NCBI GenBank assembly: GCA_946629525.1
Contig: CAMOXU010000004.1
Span: 1-58,137 of the forward strand
DNA length: 58,137 nucleotides
Reading direction: 5' to 3'
Origin: an uncultured Clostridia bacterium
Lineage (GTDB): Bacteria; Bacillota; Clostridia; Lachnospirales; Lachnospiraceae
The translations under genes and the position numbers were made by a program. The notes under the pieces are model-generated. The model did not search any database. It worked only from the letters and a program-made list of their open reading frames with translations, and was not told the DNA's origin. Shown in pieces: positions 47,757-55,645 of this stretch (the first letter of the stretch is position 1; each line of letters starts with the position of its first letter).

Positions 47757-49315
47757 AATGTATGAACTGCGGGGCGGAGCTCACGGAGTCCGCTTACTGT
47801 CCGAACTGCGGCTGCGATGTTTCCGTGCAGAAGCAGGCGATCGTGCTGTCCGGACTATACTATAATCAGGGGCTCGAGAAGGCTGAGGTCAGAGATCTCT
47901 CCGGTGCGATCGACATGCTCCGGAGGAGCCTGAAATTCAACAAGCTGAATATTTCCGCCCGGAATCTGCTCGGCCTCGTCTATTTTGAGATGGGAGAGGT
48001 CGTGGCGGCGCTCTCGGAGTGGGTCATTTCCAAGAATATCCAGCCTGACGACAATATCGCCGCCCAGTATATCGAGAACCTGCAGAAGGATGCGAACCGC
48101 CTGGACGTCATCAACCAGACGATCAAAAAGTATAATCTGGCGCTGGAGAACTGCTACAACGGGAATGAAGACGTCGCGATGATCCAGCTCAAGAAGATCC
48201 TTGCCCAGAACCCGAAGCTGATCAAGGGATACCACCTCCTCTCTCTGCTCTACCTGAAGAACGGGGAGTATGAGAAGGCGAGAAAACTCTTAAAGAAGGC
48301 GGTCCGGATCGATAAGACGAACACGACGACCCTGCGCTTTCTGCAGGAAGTGGATGAACAGACGGGCCTCGCGACGACCCTCGAGCCCAGATTCTCTATC
48401 TGGGGGAACAGGGAAAAGGAAGAGAGCGGAGATGCCGCACTCGTCAACGCAGGCAGTGTCCAGACGGTCCACGCTTTCCGGGAGACCAATGTCGGTGCGA
48501 CGGTGTTCAATCTGCTTGCAGGCGTCCTGATCGGCGCTGCGGCCATCTGGTTCCTTTTTATGCCCGCCAGAACGAAGGCGATCCGCGATGAGGCGAACCA
48601 GAAGATCGCGTCCTATTCTTCCAATATGGCCGTGGATGAAGCGCAGGTGGCAGCTCTTCGGGCTGAGATCGAACAGTCTCAGGAGACAGTGGATAACGCC
48701 AATGCCAGGATCGATGAGGCGAATACAAAGGCGACGACCTACGAGAACCTGATCAAGGCGGTCAACGCCTACAATAACGGCGCTACGGACCAGGCGGCCA
48801 ATGCCCTGAGCGCGGTCGACGTGGAGCTTCTCTCCGTGGAGGCGAGAGCGATCTACGACACGGTTTCGACCGGGGCGAATACATCGCTGCTCGGACAGTA
48901 TAAAGAGACGGGCATCGCCGCATTCGGGAACGGTGACTATGCGACCGCGGTGAATAATCTTGAGATGGCGAAGTCGATCGATCCCACGGACTATGAGACG
49001 CTCGATTATCTGGCGCATGCGTACAGATTCCTCGGGGACACGGCCAATGCCGACGCAGCCTTCCAGTATATTATCGATACATTCCCGAACACGGCCCGCG
49101 CGGAGAACGCGAGAATGTTCCTGAGCTGGAATCAGGGCGGAGGAAATTCGAACTGGAACAGCGGATCTGACTGGAATGCTGAGGCCGAGGCGGCACAGGC
49201 TGCGGAGGCGGAAGCTGCGGCCGCGGCGGAAGCGGCAGCACAGCAGGCAGCAGCGGAAGCGGCAGCGGCGCAGGCCGCGGCAGAAGCTGCAGCTGCTGAA
49301 AATCCCGCCGGCTGA
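47753..49315 (+). CDS. Zn-ribbon, TPR-repeat single-pass membrane protein
   Basis: A 520-residue protein. Residues 1-23 form a zinc ribbon (CMNCGAELTESAYCPNCGC). Residues about 30-200 are TPR repeats (QGLEKAEVRDLSGAIDMLRR, LLGLVYFEMGEVVAALSEW, LLSLLYLKNGEYEKARKLLK). A transmembrane helix follows (VFNLLAGVLIGAAAIWFLF, about 250-268), then an external coiled coil, a second TPR-like set (TGIAAFGNGDYATAVNNLEM) and an Ala/Glu-rich C-terminal tail. So TPR modules lie on both sides of the membrane, suggesting a scaffold that links cytoplasmic and outside partners. Function unknown. It overlaps the 51-residue gene and is 11 bp ahead of murB, which suggests a wall-assembly context. Confidence 0.7.
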   Translation: MKCMNCGAELTESAYCPNCGCDVSVQKQAIVLSGLYYNQGLEKAEVRDLSGAIDMLRRSLKFNKLNISARNLLGLVYFEMGEVVAALSEWVISKNIQPDDNIAAQYIENLQKDANRLDVINQTIKKYNLALENCYNGNEDVAMIQLKKILAQNPKLIKGYHLLSLLYLKNGEYEKARKLLKKAVRIDKTNTTTLRFLQEVDEQTGLATTLEPRFSIWGNREKEESGDAALVNAGSVQTVHAFRETNVGATVFNLLAGVLIGAAAIWFLFMPARTKAIRDEANQKIASYSSNMAVDEAQVAALRAEIEQSQETVDNANARIDEANTKATTYENLIKAVNAYNNGATDQAANALSAVDVELLSVEARAIYDTVSTGANTSLLGQYKETGIAAFGNGDYATAVNNLEMAKSIDPTDYETLDYLAHAYRFLGDTANADAAFQYIIDTFPNTARAENARMFLSWNQGGGNSNWNSGSDWNAEAEAAQAAEAEAAAAAEAAAQQAAAEAAAAQAAAEAAAAENPAG

Positions 49316-49326
49316 CAGAGGTGAAT

Positions 49327-50247
49327 ATGACGGACAGGAAGCATTTGACTTTTTTTGAGAGTATATGCGGGGCGGACAGAGCCCTTCCGGATGAGCTGAT
49401 GAGCCGGCATACGACGTTCCGTGTCGGCGGACCGGCGGATTATTTCCTCATGCCGGGGAATTCCGAGGAGCTTTCAAAGATCATCCGGTATTGCAGAGAG
49501 AACGAAATTGATTTTTTCATCCTCGGGAACGGCAGCAACCTTCTGGTCTCCGATGAGGGGTACAGAGGGGCCGTGATCCAGCTTTTCCGGAATATGTCCG
49601 GGATCCGGATCGAGGGGACGGAAATTTATGCGGAGGCGGGCGCGCTTCTTTCTCAGATCGCCGCGAAAGCAGCTGCGGCTTCCCTTACCGGCCTGGAATT
49701 TGCCGGGGGGATCCCGGGGACGCTCGGCGGAGCCTGCGTGATGAATGCGGGAGCCTACGGCGGGGAGATGAAGGATGTGCTCATCTCGGTGACCGTTCTC
49801 ACCCCTTCCGGTGAGGTGGTGACGATCCCTGCCTCCTCGATGGAGCTTGGATATCGGACATCCTGCATACCCGGAAGAGGACTGATCGTCCTGGGGGCTC
49901 TTATGGAGCTTTCGGACGGAGATCCCGAGGAGATCCGGGCCAGAATGGATGCACTGCGGATACAGAGACAGGAAAAGCAGCCGCTCGATCTTCCGAGCGC
50001 CGGCAGTACCTTCAAGAGACCGGAGGGATATTTTGCCGGAAAACTGATCATGGATGCGGGACTTCGCGGATATACGGTCGGAGGCGCGCAGGTGTCGGAA
50101 AAGCACTGCGGCTTTGTTGTGAACCGGGGCGGGGCGACTGCAGCGGACATCAGGACACTGATCCGGGAAGTGCGGGCACAGGTCGAGGAGCAGTTCGGCG
50201 TGAGCCTGGAACCGGAAGTCAGATTTCTCGGAAATTTTGACAGATAA
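49327..50247 (+). CDS. murB: UDP-N-acetylenolpyruvoylglucosamine reductase MurB
   Basis: FAD enzyme that reduces UDP-GlcNAc-enolpyruvate to UDP-MurNAc, the second step of peptidoglycan precursor synthesis. 306 residues. HTTFRVGGPADYF at the N-terminus, LGNGSNLLV in the FAD domain, FAGGIPGTLGGACVMNAGAYG (shortened here) and GSTFKRPEGYFAGKLI with the catalytic Ser; this is the Firmicutes-type (class II) MurB without the Tyr loop. The ATG at 49327 follows AGAGGTG; a GTG two codons upstream is possible. It opens the conserved murB-rapZ-whiA-crh block. Confidence 0.95.
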   Translation: MTDRKHLTFFESICGADRALPDELMSRHTTFRVGGPADYFLMPGNSEELSKIIRYCRENEIDFFILGNGSNLLVSDEGYRGAVIQLFRNMSGIRIEGTEIYAEAGALLSQIAAKAAAASLTGLEFAGGIPGTLGGACVMNAGAYGGEMKDVLISVTVLTPSGEVVTIPASSMELGYRTSCIPGRGLIVLGALMELSDGDPEEIRARMDALRIQRQEKQPLDLPSAGSTFKRPEGYFAGKLIMDAGLRGYTVGGAQVSEKHCGFVVNRGGATAADIRTLIREVRAQVEEQFGVSLEPEVRFLGNFDR

Positions 50248-50282
50248 AAGCTGAAAACAGACACCTATGAGGAGGAGACAGG

Positions 50283-51182
50283 ATGCGTTTTGTGATCGTC
50301 ACGGGAATGTCCGGAGCGGGAAAGGATACCGCGCTTCGCTTTCTGGAAGATATGGACTATTTCTGCGTTGGAAATCTGCCGATTCCTCTGATCAAGCCCT
50401 TCGCTGAGATCGCCCTGGACGGAAAGTCCTCTGAGATGAATAAGATCGCGATCACGGTGGACGTGCGAACCGGGCGCATGCCCGGGGATGTGGAGCAGGC
50501 CCTTCGCGATCTCGAAAAGGTGGGGATCGAATATGAGATCCTTTATCTGGATGCCTCGGACGAGACGCTGATCAAGCGCTATAAGGAGACGAGACGGCCT
50601 CACCCGATGGTAGAGCCGGGAGGGAGAGTCGAGGATGGGATCGCCAGCGACAGGCAGAGAACTGCATTTCTCAAGAAGCGGGCGGACTTTATCATCGATA
50701 CGAGCCAGCTCCTGACCAGAGAGCTGAAAGCGGAGATGAACAGGATCTTTATACAGGATAAGTCCTATAAGAACCTGTATGTGTCGGTCGTGTCCTTCGG
50801 CTTCAAGTACGGAATTCCTTCGGACGCGGACCTTGTATTCGACGTCCGGTTCCTGCCGAATCCCTATTACGATGTGAATCTGCGTCCTTTCACCGGCCTC
50901 GATGAGAATATCCGGAATTACGTCATGTCAAGCGCGGAGAGCAGGATCTTTCTCGACAAACTGGAAGATATGCTGCGTTTCCTGATCCCGAACTATGTAA
51001 AGGAAGGAAAGAACCAGCTTGTCGTGGCGATCGGCTGCACCGGAGGCCGGCACCGGTCCGTGACGCTCGCCCAGGGGATCTATGAGCGCCTGAAGAAGGA
51101 CCCGGACTATGGTATCCGCATAGACCACAGGGACATGGCGAAGGATCCTGTGAAAAAGCAGTCGGACTATGAGGTGAACTGA
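50283..51182 (+). CDS. rapZ: RNase adapter RapZ / nucleotide-binding protein YvcJ
   Basis: A 299-residue P-loop protein. Walker A is GMSGAGKDTALRFLED at residues about 6-21. The C-terminal domain carries KYGIPSDADLVFDVRFLPNP and GCTGGRHRSVTLA, the RapZ/YvcJ signature. In E. coli it binds GlcN6P and steers RNase E; in Bacillus YvcJ hydrolyses nucleotides and affects competence. The role here is likely linked to amino-sugar or wall metabolism. GAGGAGG precedes the ATG. It lies 35 bp after murB, and its stop overlaps the whiA start by one base. The yvcK gene often found between them is absent. Confidence 0.95.
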   Translation: MRFVIVTGMSGAGKDTALRFLEDMDYFCVGNLPIPLIKPFAEIALDGKSSEMNKIAITVDVRTGRMPGDVEQALRDLEKVGIEYEILYLDASDETLIKRYKETRRPHPMVEPGGRVEDGIASDRQRTAFLKKRADFIIDTSQLLTRELKAEMNRIFIQDKSYKNLYVSVVSFGFKYGIPSDADLVFDVRFLPNPYYDVNLRPFTGLDENIRNYVMSSAESRIFLDKLEDMLRFLIPNYVKEGKNQLVVAIGCTGGRHRSVTLAQGIYERLKKDPDYGIRIDHRDMAKDPVKKQSDYEVN

Positions 51183-52195
51183 TGTCTTTTTCGGGAGAGG
51201 TAAAGAGAGAGCTTGCAAAAGCCGAACCGCAGGCGAGACACTGCAGGATCGCTGAGATCGCAGGTCTGTCCGGGGCGCTGGGGATCACATGGGACGGACC
51301 CTTTGCCATCCAGACGGAGAATGAGCAGGCGGCAAGAAAAATCTTTACTTTATTACAAAAAACATATAATATAGAAACTGGTCTGTCTGTTTCAGCCAGA
51401 AACGGCGGACAAAAGCTAGTCTTTCGGATCGCTCTGGAGGATGAAAAAAAGATTCTGGATATACAAAAAGCGGTAAGGCATCCGATGCTTCTTGCGAAAG
51501 ACTGCTGCAGGAAAGCTTTCCTGCGGGGGGCTTTTATCGGATCCGGATCGATCAGCGCACCGGAGAAGTACTATCATCTGGAAATCGTATGCGCTGACCG
51601 GGCTTTTGCCGGTCAGGTCTGCGGCGTGATGCATGAGATGGGACTCGACGGGAAGATCGTTCTTCGCAAGAAGACCTGTGTGGTCTACATCAAGGAAGCA
51701 GATCAGATCGTCATGATGCTCGGGGAAATGGGCGCCGGATATTCTCTCATGAATCTGGAAAATGTCCGGATCCTCAGGGAGATGAGGGGTACGATCAATC
51801 GCCGGGTCAACTGCGAGACCGCCAATATGAACAGGACTGCGGTAATGAGCGCACGCCAGATCAGGGACATAGCGTATATCAGGGATCACGGAGGATTAGG
51901 CCAGCTGAAGCCGCGCCTTAGGGAGGTGGCGGAGGCCAGGCTCATGAACCCGGAAGCGTCACTTGGAGAGCTGGGGATGCTTCTTTCATCTCCGATCGGA
52001 AAATCCGGTGTGAACCACAGACTTCAAAAACTCAGCGCGATCGCGGAAGAGTTGAAGCGGAAAGAAGACTCTCAGGGAGTCAGTTTGATCCTGCAGGAGG
52101 AAAACTATGACAAAGAAGGAGATCACTATTCAGCTGGACAGCGGCCTCAAGACAAGACCGGTAGCGCTTCTGGTGCAGGTCGCCAGTCAGTATGA
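51182..52195 (+). CDS. whiA: Sporulation/division regulator WhiA
   Basis: A DNA-binding protein of 337 residues with the WhiA plan: an N-terminal WhiA domain (SFSGEVKRELAKAEP), a LAGLIDADG homing-endonuclease-like core without nuclease function (FLRGAFIGSGSISAPEKYYH), and a C-terminal HTH (LREVAEARLMNPEASLGELG, then GKSGVNHRLQKL). In Firmicutes it affects cell division and chromosome segregation. The HTH ends near residue 295, yet the frame continues for about 40 more residues and runs 89 bp into crh in another frame. The tail is therefore unusual and may be tolerated read-through. The start is coupled to rapZ (TGATG). Confidence 0.93.
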   Translation: MSFSGEVKRELAKAEPQARHCRIAEIAGLSGALGITWDGPFAIQTENEQAARKIFTLLQKTYNIETGLSVSARNGGQKLVFRIALEDEKKILDIQKAVRHPMLLAKDCCRKAFLRGAFIGSGSISAPEKYYHLEIVCADRAFAGQVCGVMHEMGLDGKIVLRKKTCVVYIKEADQIVMMLGEMGAGYSLMNLENVRILREMRGTINRRVNCETANMNRTAVMSARQIRDIAYIRDHGGLGQLKPRLREVAEARLMNPEASLGELGMLLSSPIGKSGVNHRLQKLSAIAEELKRKEDSQGVSLILQEENYDKEGDHYSAGQRPQDKTGSASGAGRQSV

Positions 52196-52364
52196 CAGCG
52201 ATATCTACATTGAGTCAGACAACAAGTGTATTAACGCGAAGAGTATCATGGGAATGATGGCACTTGGACTCGTTCCGGGAGAGAATGTTATTATCTCTGC
52301 AAACGGAACGGATGAGGACAAGGCGATGGAAGGAATCGAAGCTTATCTGACCCGGAAAAACTGA
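52107..52364 (+). CDS. crh: Crh-like HPr-family regulatory protein (His15 replaced by Lys)
   Basis: An 85-residue HPr fold protein. The phosphotransfer His15 of true HPr is Lys in LDSGLKTRPVALL (position 15 exactly), so it cannot carry phosphate for sugar uptake. The regulatory Ser46 is kept in NAKSIMGMMAL (position 46 exactly). This is the pattern of Crh, which HPr kinase phosphorylates on Ser46 to help CcpA repress catabolic genes; B. subtilis Crh has Gln15. The position after whiA is also where crh lies. AGGAGG precedes the ATG inside whiA, with 89 bp of overlap. A 20-bp perfect terminator follows. The gene symbol is by analogy. Confidence 0.85.
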   Translation: MTKKEITIQLDSGLKTRPVALLVQVASQYDSDIYIESDNKCINAKSIMGMMALGLVPGENVIISANGTDEDKAMEGIEAYLTRKN

Positions 52365-52390
52365 AACGAAAATTTCTTTGTAGAGATTTA

Positions 52391-52438
52391 AGAGAGATAA
52401 GGGGGCACCGTGTTCGGTGCCCCCTTATCTCTCTTTTT
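52391..52438 (+). terminator. Terminator of the murB-rapZ-whiA-crh unit
   Basis: A perfect 20-bp stem pairs 52391-52410 with 52415-52434 around TGTT, followed by TTTT. It is the strongest terminator in the window. Confidence 0.95.
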
Positions 52439-52509
52439 CGATGCCGGCCGAGCTGCGGAACGGTCGATATTGCGCATCTGTCCGATCTTTCTGTATCGGT
52501 CCGGGCTTA

Positions 52510-52560
52510 TGCGGAACTATGTTTTGGAATGAACTGCTTTATGTGAGGCAAAGCGTTCCG
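52510..52560. repeat. Hairpin repeat copy between crh and the GNAT gene
   Basis: CGGAAC (52512-52517) pairs with GTTCCG (52555-52560). The first 24 bases (TGCGGAACTATGTTTTGGAA and on) resemble the element at 41011. Here it lies between convergent genes, so it is not a leader. Confidence 0.35.
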
Positions 52561-52586
52561 AAATCTCCGGCCATATTATATGGAAC

Positions 52587-53393
52587 TTATCGGGATGGCC
52601 CGCTCATGTCCTTCACGCGGAACCAGCAGGAGTAGAACTTGCGGAACCCGAGGGAGCGGTAGAGCCGCTTTGCGGGAAGATTGTCCGTCACGCACTGCAG
52701 ATAGGCTTTCTCAGCCCCGTTCTCTTTCCCCTTCGCAAGGAGCGTCGAACAGATCAGCCGGGCGAGCCCCATGCGGCGGAGATCCTCACGGACATGGATG
52801 GCATATATTCCTATATAATCGCGGTCCAGGATGCCGAGCCCGGTCCCGCCGATCCTGCCTTCCGCGTCGGTGATCGATACGGCGATCTCGTCCATGGGGA
52901 TCGCATCGTACATGGACGGAACGATCCGCAGATGGATGGGGTCTTCGGTGTGCTTCAGACTGAAGAGGCCGTTGATCCACTCCCTGCTGACCCGGTCCCT
53001 GACATTCAGCGCAAGGCCGTGCCGGGAGAGGGCGGCAGATCCTTTTTCCGCCTCCTCTGTCAGATCCACGCCGGGCAGGAGGAGATCGGCGGTCATGTTG
53101 TCGACTCTGTGCTCGACCCGGTAGCCCCGCCCGTCAAGGATCCCGTCCAGGTCGGGATCACAGACCGGACTGATCTTGAAGATACAGGGCGTCTTCCATC
53201 TGCGGTAGAGCTGCTCGCAGTATTCGATCTTCTCGGAGAGCGGAAGCAGGGACATCCCGACCGCCTCGGCGCAGTTGGTCCTGTGCGTGTAGAAGTAGGA
53301 AAAGCGCAGGATCCAGCCGTCGTACATCTGCATCTGGTGGGATGGCCAGGCGTTCAGCGATAAATCTTCGATTTTTTTGATATCAGTGTCCAT
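52587..53393 (-). CDS. GNAT-family N-acetyltransferase
   Basis: A 268-residue protein with an unassigned N-terminal half and a C-terminal GNAT fold: IGIYAIHVREDLRRMGLARL contains the acetyl-CoA-binding Arg/Gly loop, followed by YLQCVTDNLPAKRLYRSLGF, typical of motif B. It probably acetylates a small molecule or protein N-terminus; the substrate is unknown. I chose the start at 53393, which has GGAGGT 5 bases upstream on the minus strand; the open frame extends to 53759 but overlaps the divergent gene. It has its own promoter at 53452-53480 and converges on the crh terminator. Confidence 0.8.
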   Translation of the reverse strand: MDTDIKKIEDLSLNAWPSHQMQMYDGWILRFSYFYTHRTNCAEAVGMSLLPLSEKIEYCEQLYRRWKTPCIFKISPVCDPDLDGILDGRGYRVEHRVDNMTADLLLPGVDLTEEAEKGSAALSRHGLALNVRDRVSREWINGLFSLKHTEDPIHLRIVPSMYDAIPMDEIAVSITDAEGRIGGTGLGILDRDYIGIYAIHVREDLRRMGLARLICSTLLAKGKENGAEKAYLQCVTDNLPAKRLYRSLGFRKFYSCWFRVKDMSGPSR

Positions 53394-53451
53394 AGGGACC
53401 TCCATGAAAATACCTGTGCAGGAAGAACAGCCTGCAGGGCAGGTTAAGGAC

Positions 53452-53480
53452 ATTATAAAAGTCCGCCGGGCTTCCGTAAA
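53452..53480 (-). promoter_or_regulatory. Promoter of the GNAT gene
   Basis: On the minus strand TTTACG (53480-53475) and a perfect TATAAT (53457-53452), spacer 17 bp. Confidence 0.55.
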
Positions 53481-53523
53481 GCGCAAGTTTCCGATTTGTC
53501 GGGCGCTGAGCCCGGAAAAGGTG

Positions 53524-53552
53524 TGTACAGAATCGGCTAAAAATGATAAAAT
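53524..53552 (+). promoter_or_regulatory. Promoter of the S26-like gene
   Basis: TGTACA at 53524-53529 and TAAAAT at 53547-53552, spacer 17 bp. The two divergent promoters occupy most of the 196-bp gap. Confidence 0.4.
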
Positions 53553-53589
53553 TACAAAGGCTATCTCTAAAAATGAGGAGGGATACACT

Positions 53590-54954
53590 ATGTCAAAGTT
53601 TCTTAAATTACTGGTCAATCTCTTTCTGATCTGCGCGATTCTGATCACGGGAGCGATTTTTCTGCCTCCGATGCTCGGCGTCAACACGACCGTAGTTGAT
53701 TCGCAGGAGATGGATACGAATCTTCCGGTAGGATCCATTACGTATTCCAGGACCACCAATGTTCTTGAACTGCAGAGCGGAGATGAGGTGCTGAAGGAAG
53801 TCAGCGCATCGGTACACGCCTATATTATTGAAACGGGTGATGTCAATACCGGCAAGTATACAGTCAGAGACGCGATCGACGGGACGGCCGGGACAACGGA
53901 GATCAGTCTTCGGAATAACGTCTCCAAAGTAGTTCTCACAGTCCCGTATCTGGGCTATGTCGTAATGATCATGCAGACGACGGAGGGCATGATCATAGCG
54001 ATCCTCATCGTAGTCTTCGTGATCATCCTGTTCGTCCTCTCCGAGCTCTGGAAGCATAACGAGGAGGAGGATGAGGCCGACGAGGAGGACGTTGTCGATG
54101 ACGACGGAGAGCAGGTCGAGGAGATCCTCGACGAGGACGAAGCACGGGAAGCCCTTGAAAGCGCAGGAGCTCAGCCGTTCGTCAGCGAACCGGCCGGGGC
54201 GGATGCCGGGACCGGGACCAGCAGAACGGGGGGCGATACGAAGGAAGTGAAGATCGCGGCGGCACCCGACACAAGCGTGGAGGTGAGACGCGGGGACACG
54301 GCCTTCCTGATGAGCGAGCTTGCCTCGCTCGGGACCGTGAAGGATGATTCGATGACGGCGGAGGCTCCTTCGGAAGATGTTCCCGGAGAGCGCGGGACGT
54401 TCTTTGCGGGAGAGCCGGCAGAGAACTCCCCGGAGGAAGAGAAAGCGCCGGAGACAGACGGTGAGGAGCTGCAGGAGGCGGTTCCCGCCGATGCAGCCGG
54501 CACGGAGACGGATCCGGAAGGGCAGAGCGTGAAGACGGAGACGGCGGAAGCTCCGGCCTCTGATAAAGCGGAGGAGAAGGAGGACGGCATCGACTGGACG
54601 AAGTTCGAAGTCGGTGAGCCGCCTGAGGAGAAGGCAGCCGGCATGACGGAGCCCGCACCCGATGCTGCAGGACCCGTATCTGCAGCTGCGGAACCGGCAT
54701 CTGCTCCTGCGGAACCTGCGCCCGCTGACCCTGAGACAGTGAAAAAGTACGCGGAAGCCGCTGCGGCAAAAGTCGGAGAGAAGGCTGTAAAGCCGGCTCC
54801 CGGAAAGCCGGCCAGGAGATTCCGGCCTGTCGAGAGACTTACTCTTGAGGAGATCCTCGAGCATGCAAAGAAGAGCGGCGCTGCGGACGAGACGCAGGCG
54901 AGCAGAGATGAGGTCACGGGAGTCGACTTCGTGGATTACAGCGAGCTGCTGTGA
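53590..54954 (+). CDS. Degenerate S26 signal-peptidase-like protein with acidic Ala/Glu/Pro tail
   Basis: A 454-residue protein. Transmembrane helix 1 (residues about 8-28) is followed by an external domain of about 105 residues, helix 2 (IIAILIVVFVIILFVLSELW, about 137-157) and a cytoplasmic tail of about 295 residues rich in Glu, Asp, Ala and Pro. The external part follows the SipW-type signal peptidase plan: LPVGSITYSR, LQSGDEV, and KVVLTVPYLGYVV before helix 2. The catalytic segment reads VVDSQEMDTNLP where active enzymes have SGSMEP, so the nucleophilic Ser is Glu40. A His in SVHAY may match the general base. It is therefore probably inactive and may act as a scaffold or regulator. GAGGAGGG precedes the ATG at 53590. 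Confidence 0.65.
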   Translation: MSKFLKLLVNLFLICAILITGAIFLPPMLGVNTTVVDSQEMDTNLPVGSITYSRTTNVLELQSGDEVLKEVSASVHAYIIETGDVNTGKYTVRDAIDGTAGTTEISLRNNVSKVVLTVPYLGYVVMIMQTTEGMIIAILIVVFVIILFVLSELWKHNEEEDEADEEDVVDDDGEQVEEILDEDEAREALESAGAQPFVSEPAGADAGTGTSRTGGDTKEVKIAAAPDTSVEVRRGDTAFLMSELASLGTVKDDSMTAEAPSEDVPGERGTFFAGEPAENSPEEEKAPETDGEELQEAVPADAAGTETDPEGQSVKTETAEAPASDKAEEKEDGIDWTKFEVGEPPEEKAAGMTEPAPDAAGPVSAAAEPASAPAEPAPADPETVKKYAEAAAAKVGEKAVKPAPGKPARRFRPVERLTLEEILEHAKKSGAADETQASRDEVTGVDFVDYSELL

Positions 54955-55003
54955 GACTGCGCGGACATGATCCGGGTTTTTAGGCAAAACTTGAAAAATA
55001 ATA

Positions 55004-55033
55004 AAAAACCCCTTGCATTCGCAGGGGGTTTTT
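55004..55033 (+). terminator. Terminator after the S26-like gene
   Basis: A 13-bp stem pairs 55004-55016 with 55021-55033 around the loop ATTC (one G-T pair), with A and T runs at the ends. Confidence 0.85.
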
Positions 55034-55041
55034 AATATAAT
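55013..55041 (+). promoter_or_regulatory. S10-operon promoter overlapping the terminator
   Basis: TTGCAT at 55013-55018 and a perfect TATAAT at 55036-55041, spacer 17 bp. The -35 box lies in the loop and stem of the terminator hairpin. It predicts a leader of about 225 nt before rpsJ; the leader has several possible hairpins but no recognised gene. Confidence 0.65.
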
Positions 55042-55243
55042 GGCAAATGCTGTGACATGATAGCTATGAAGCGTGAAGTTGCTGCACATGCGTTGCAGGT
55101 TCTCCGTGGAGCGAATGTCATGTAAGGATACTGGCGACAAGTCACTGTGCAATTTAGCCTGTCTTATATAGACGGAGCATCGTGCGGAATTCTTATAAAA
55201 AAGAAACGCACGGAGATGTGTACAGTCACCGCTTGTCGTACTC

Positions 55244-55273
55244 AAAAAGTGCGAAAAGGAGGCGACTTTTTTT
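55244..55273 (+). promoter_or_regulatory. Hairpin presenting the rpsJ ribosome site
   Basis: AAAAAGT-CG (55244-55253, one bulged G) pairs with CGACTTTTT (55263-55271). The 9-nt loop AAAAGGAGG is the Shine-Dalgarno site itself, and T7 runs directly into the ATG at 55274. The shape is like an intrinsic terminator placed on the start region. Confidence 0.5.
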
Positions 55274-55591
55274 ATGGCAAGTCAGGTTATGAGAATCACT
55301 CTCAAGGCGTACGATCACACACTCGTGGATGCATCGGCGGCAAAAATCATTGATACTGTAAAGAAGAGCGGAGCAACAGTCAGCGGACCGGTCCCGCTTC
55401 CGACGAAGAAGGAAGTTATCACGATCCTTCGCGCGGTACATAAGTACAAGGATTCCCGCGAGCAGTTCGAGCAGAGAACGCACAAGAGACTGATCGATAT
55501 CGTTTCCCCGACTCAGAAGGTCGTGGATGCGCTGTCCCATCTTGAGATGCCGGCAGGTGTTTACATCGATATCAAGATGAAAACAAAGTAA
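55274..55591 (+). CDS. rpsJ: 30S ribosomal protein S10
   Basis: First gene of the S10 operon, 105 residues; part of the 30S head and, as NusE, of transcription antitermination complexes. [34 protein letters not shown] and [20 protein letters not shown] are family hallmarks. The AAAAGGAGG site lies in a hairpin loop directly upstream. It is transcribed from a promoter overlapping the upstream terminator. Confidence 0.98.
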   Translation: MASQVMRITLKAYDHTLVDASAAKIIDTVKKSGATVSGPVPLPTKKEVITILRAVHKYKDSREQFEQRTHKRLIDIVSPTQKVVDALSHLEMPAGVYIDIKMKTK

Positions 55592-55645
55592 GTATCAAAT
55601 TAGTATGATTGCCGGGAACGGCAATCCGCTGTAAGGAGGTAACAC

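Noticed and set aside
52417-52635. Possible 72-residue gene after the crh terminator
   Set aside because: It starts inside the terminator stem, ends in the antisense of the GNAT gene and has no ribosome site.
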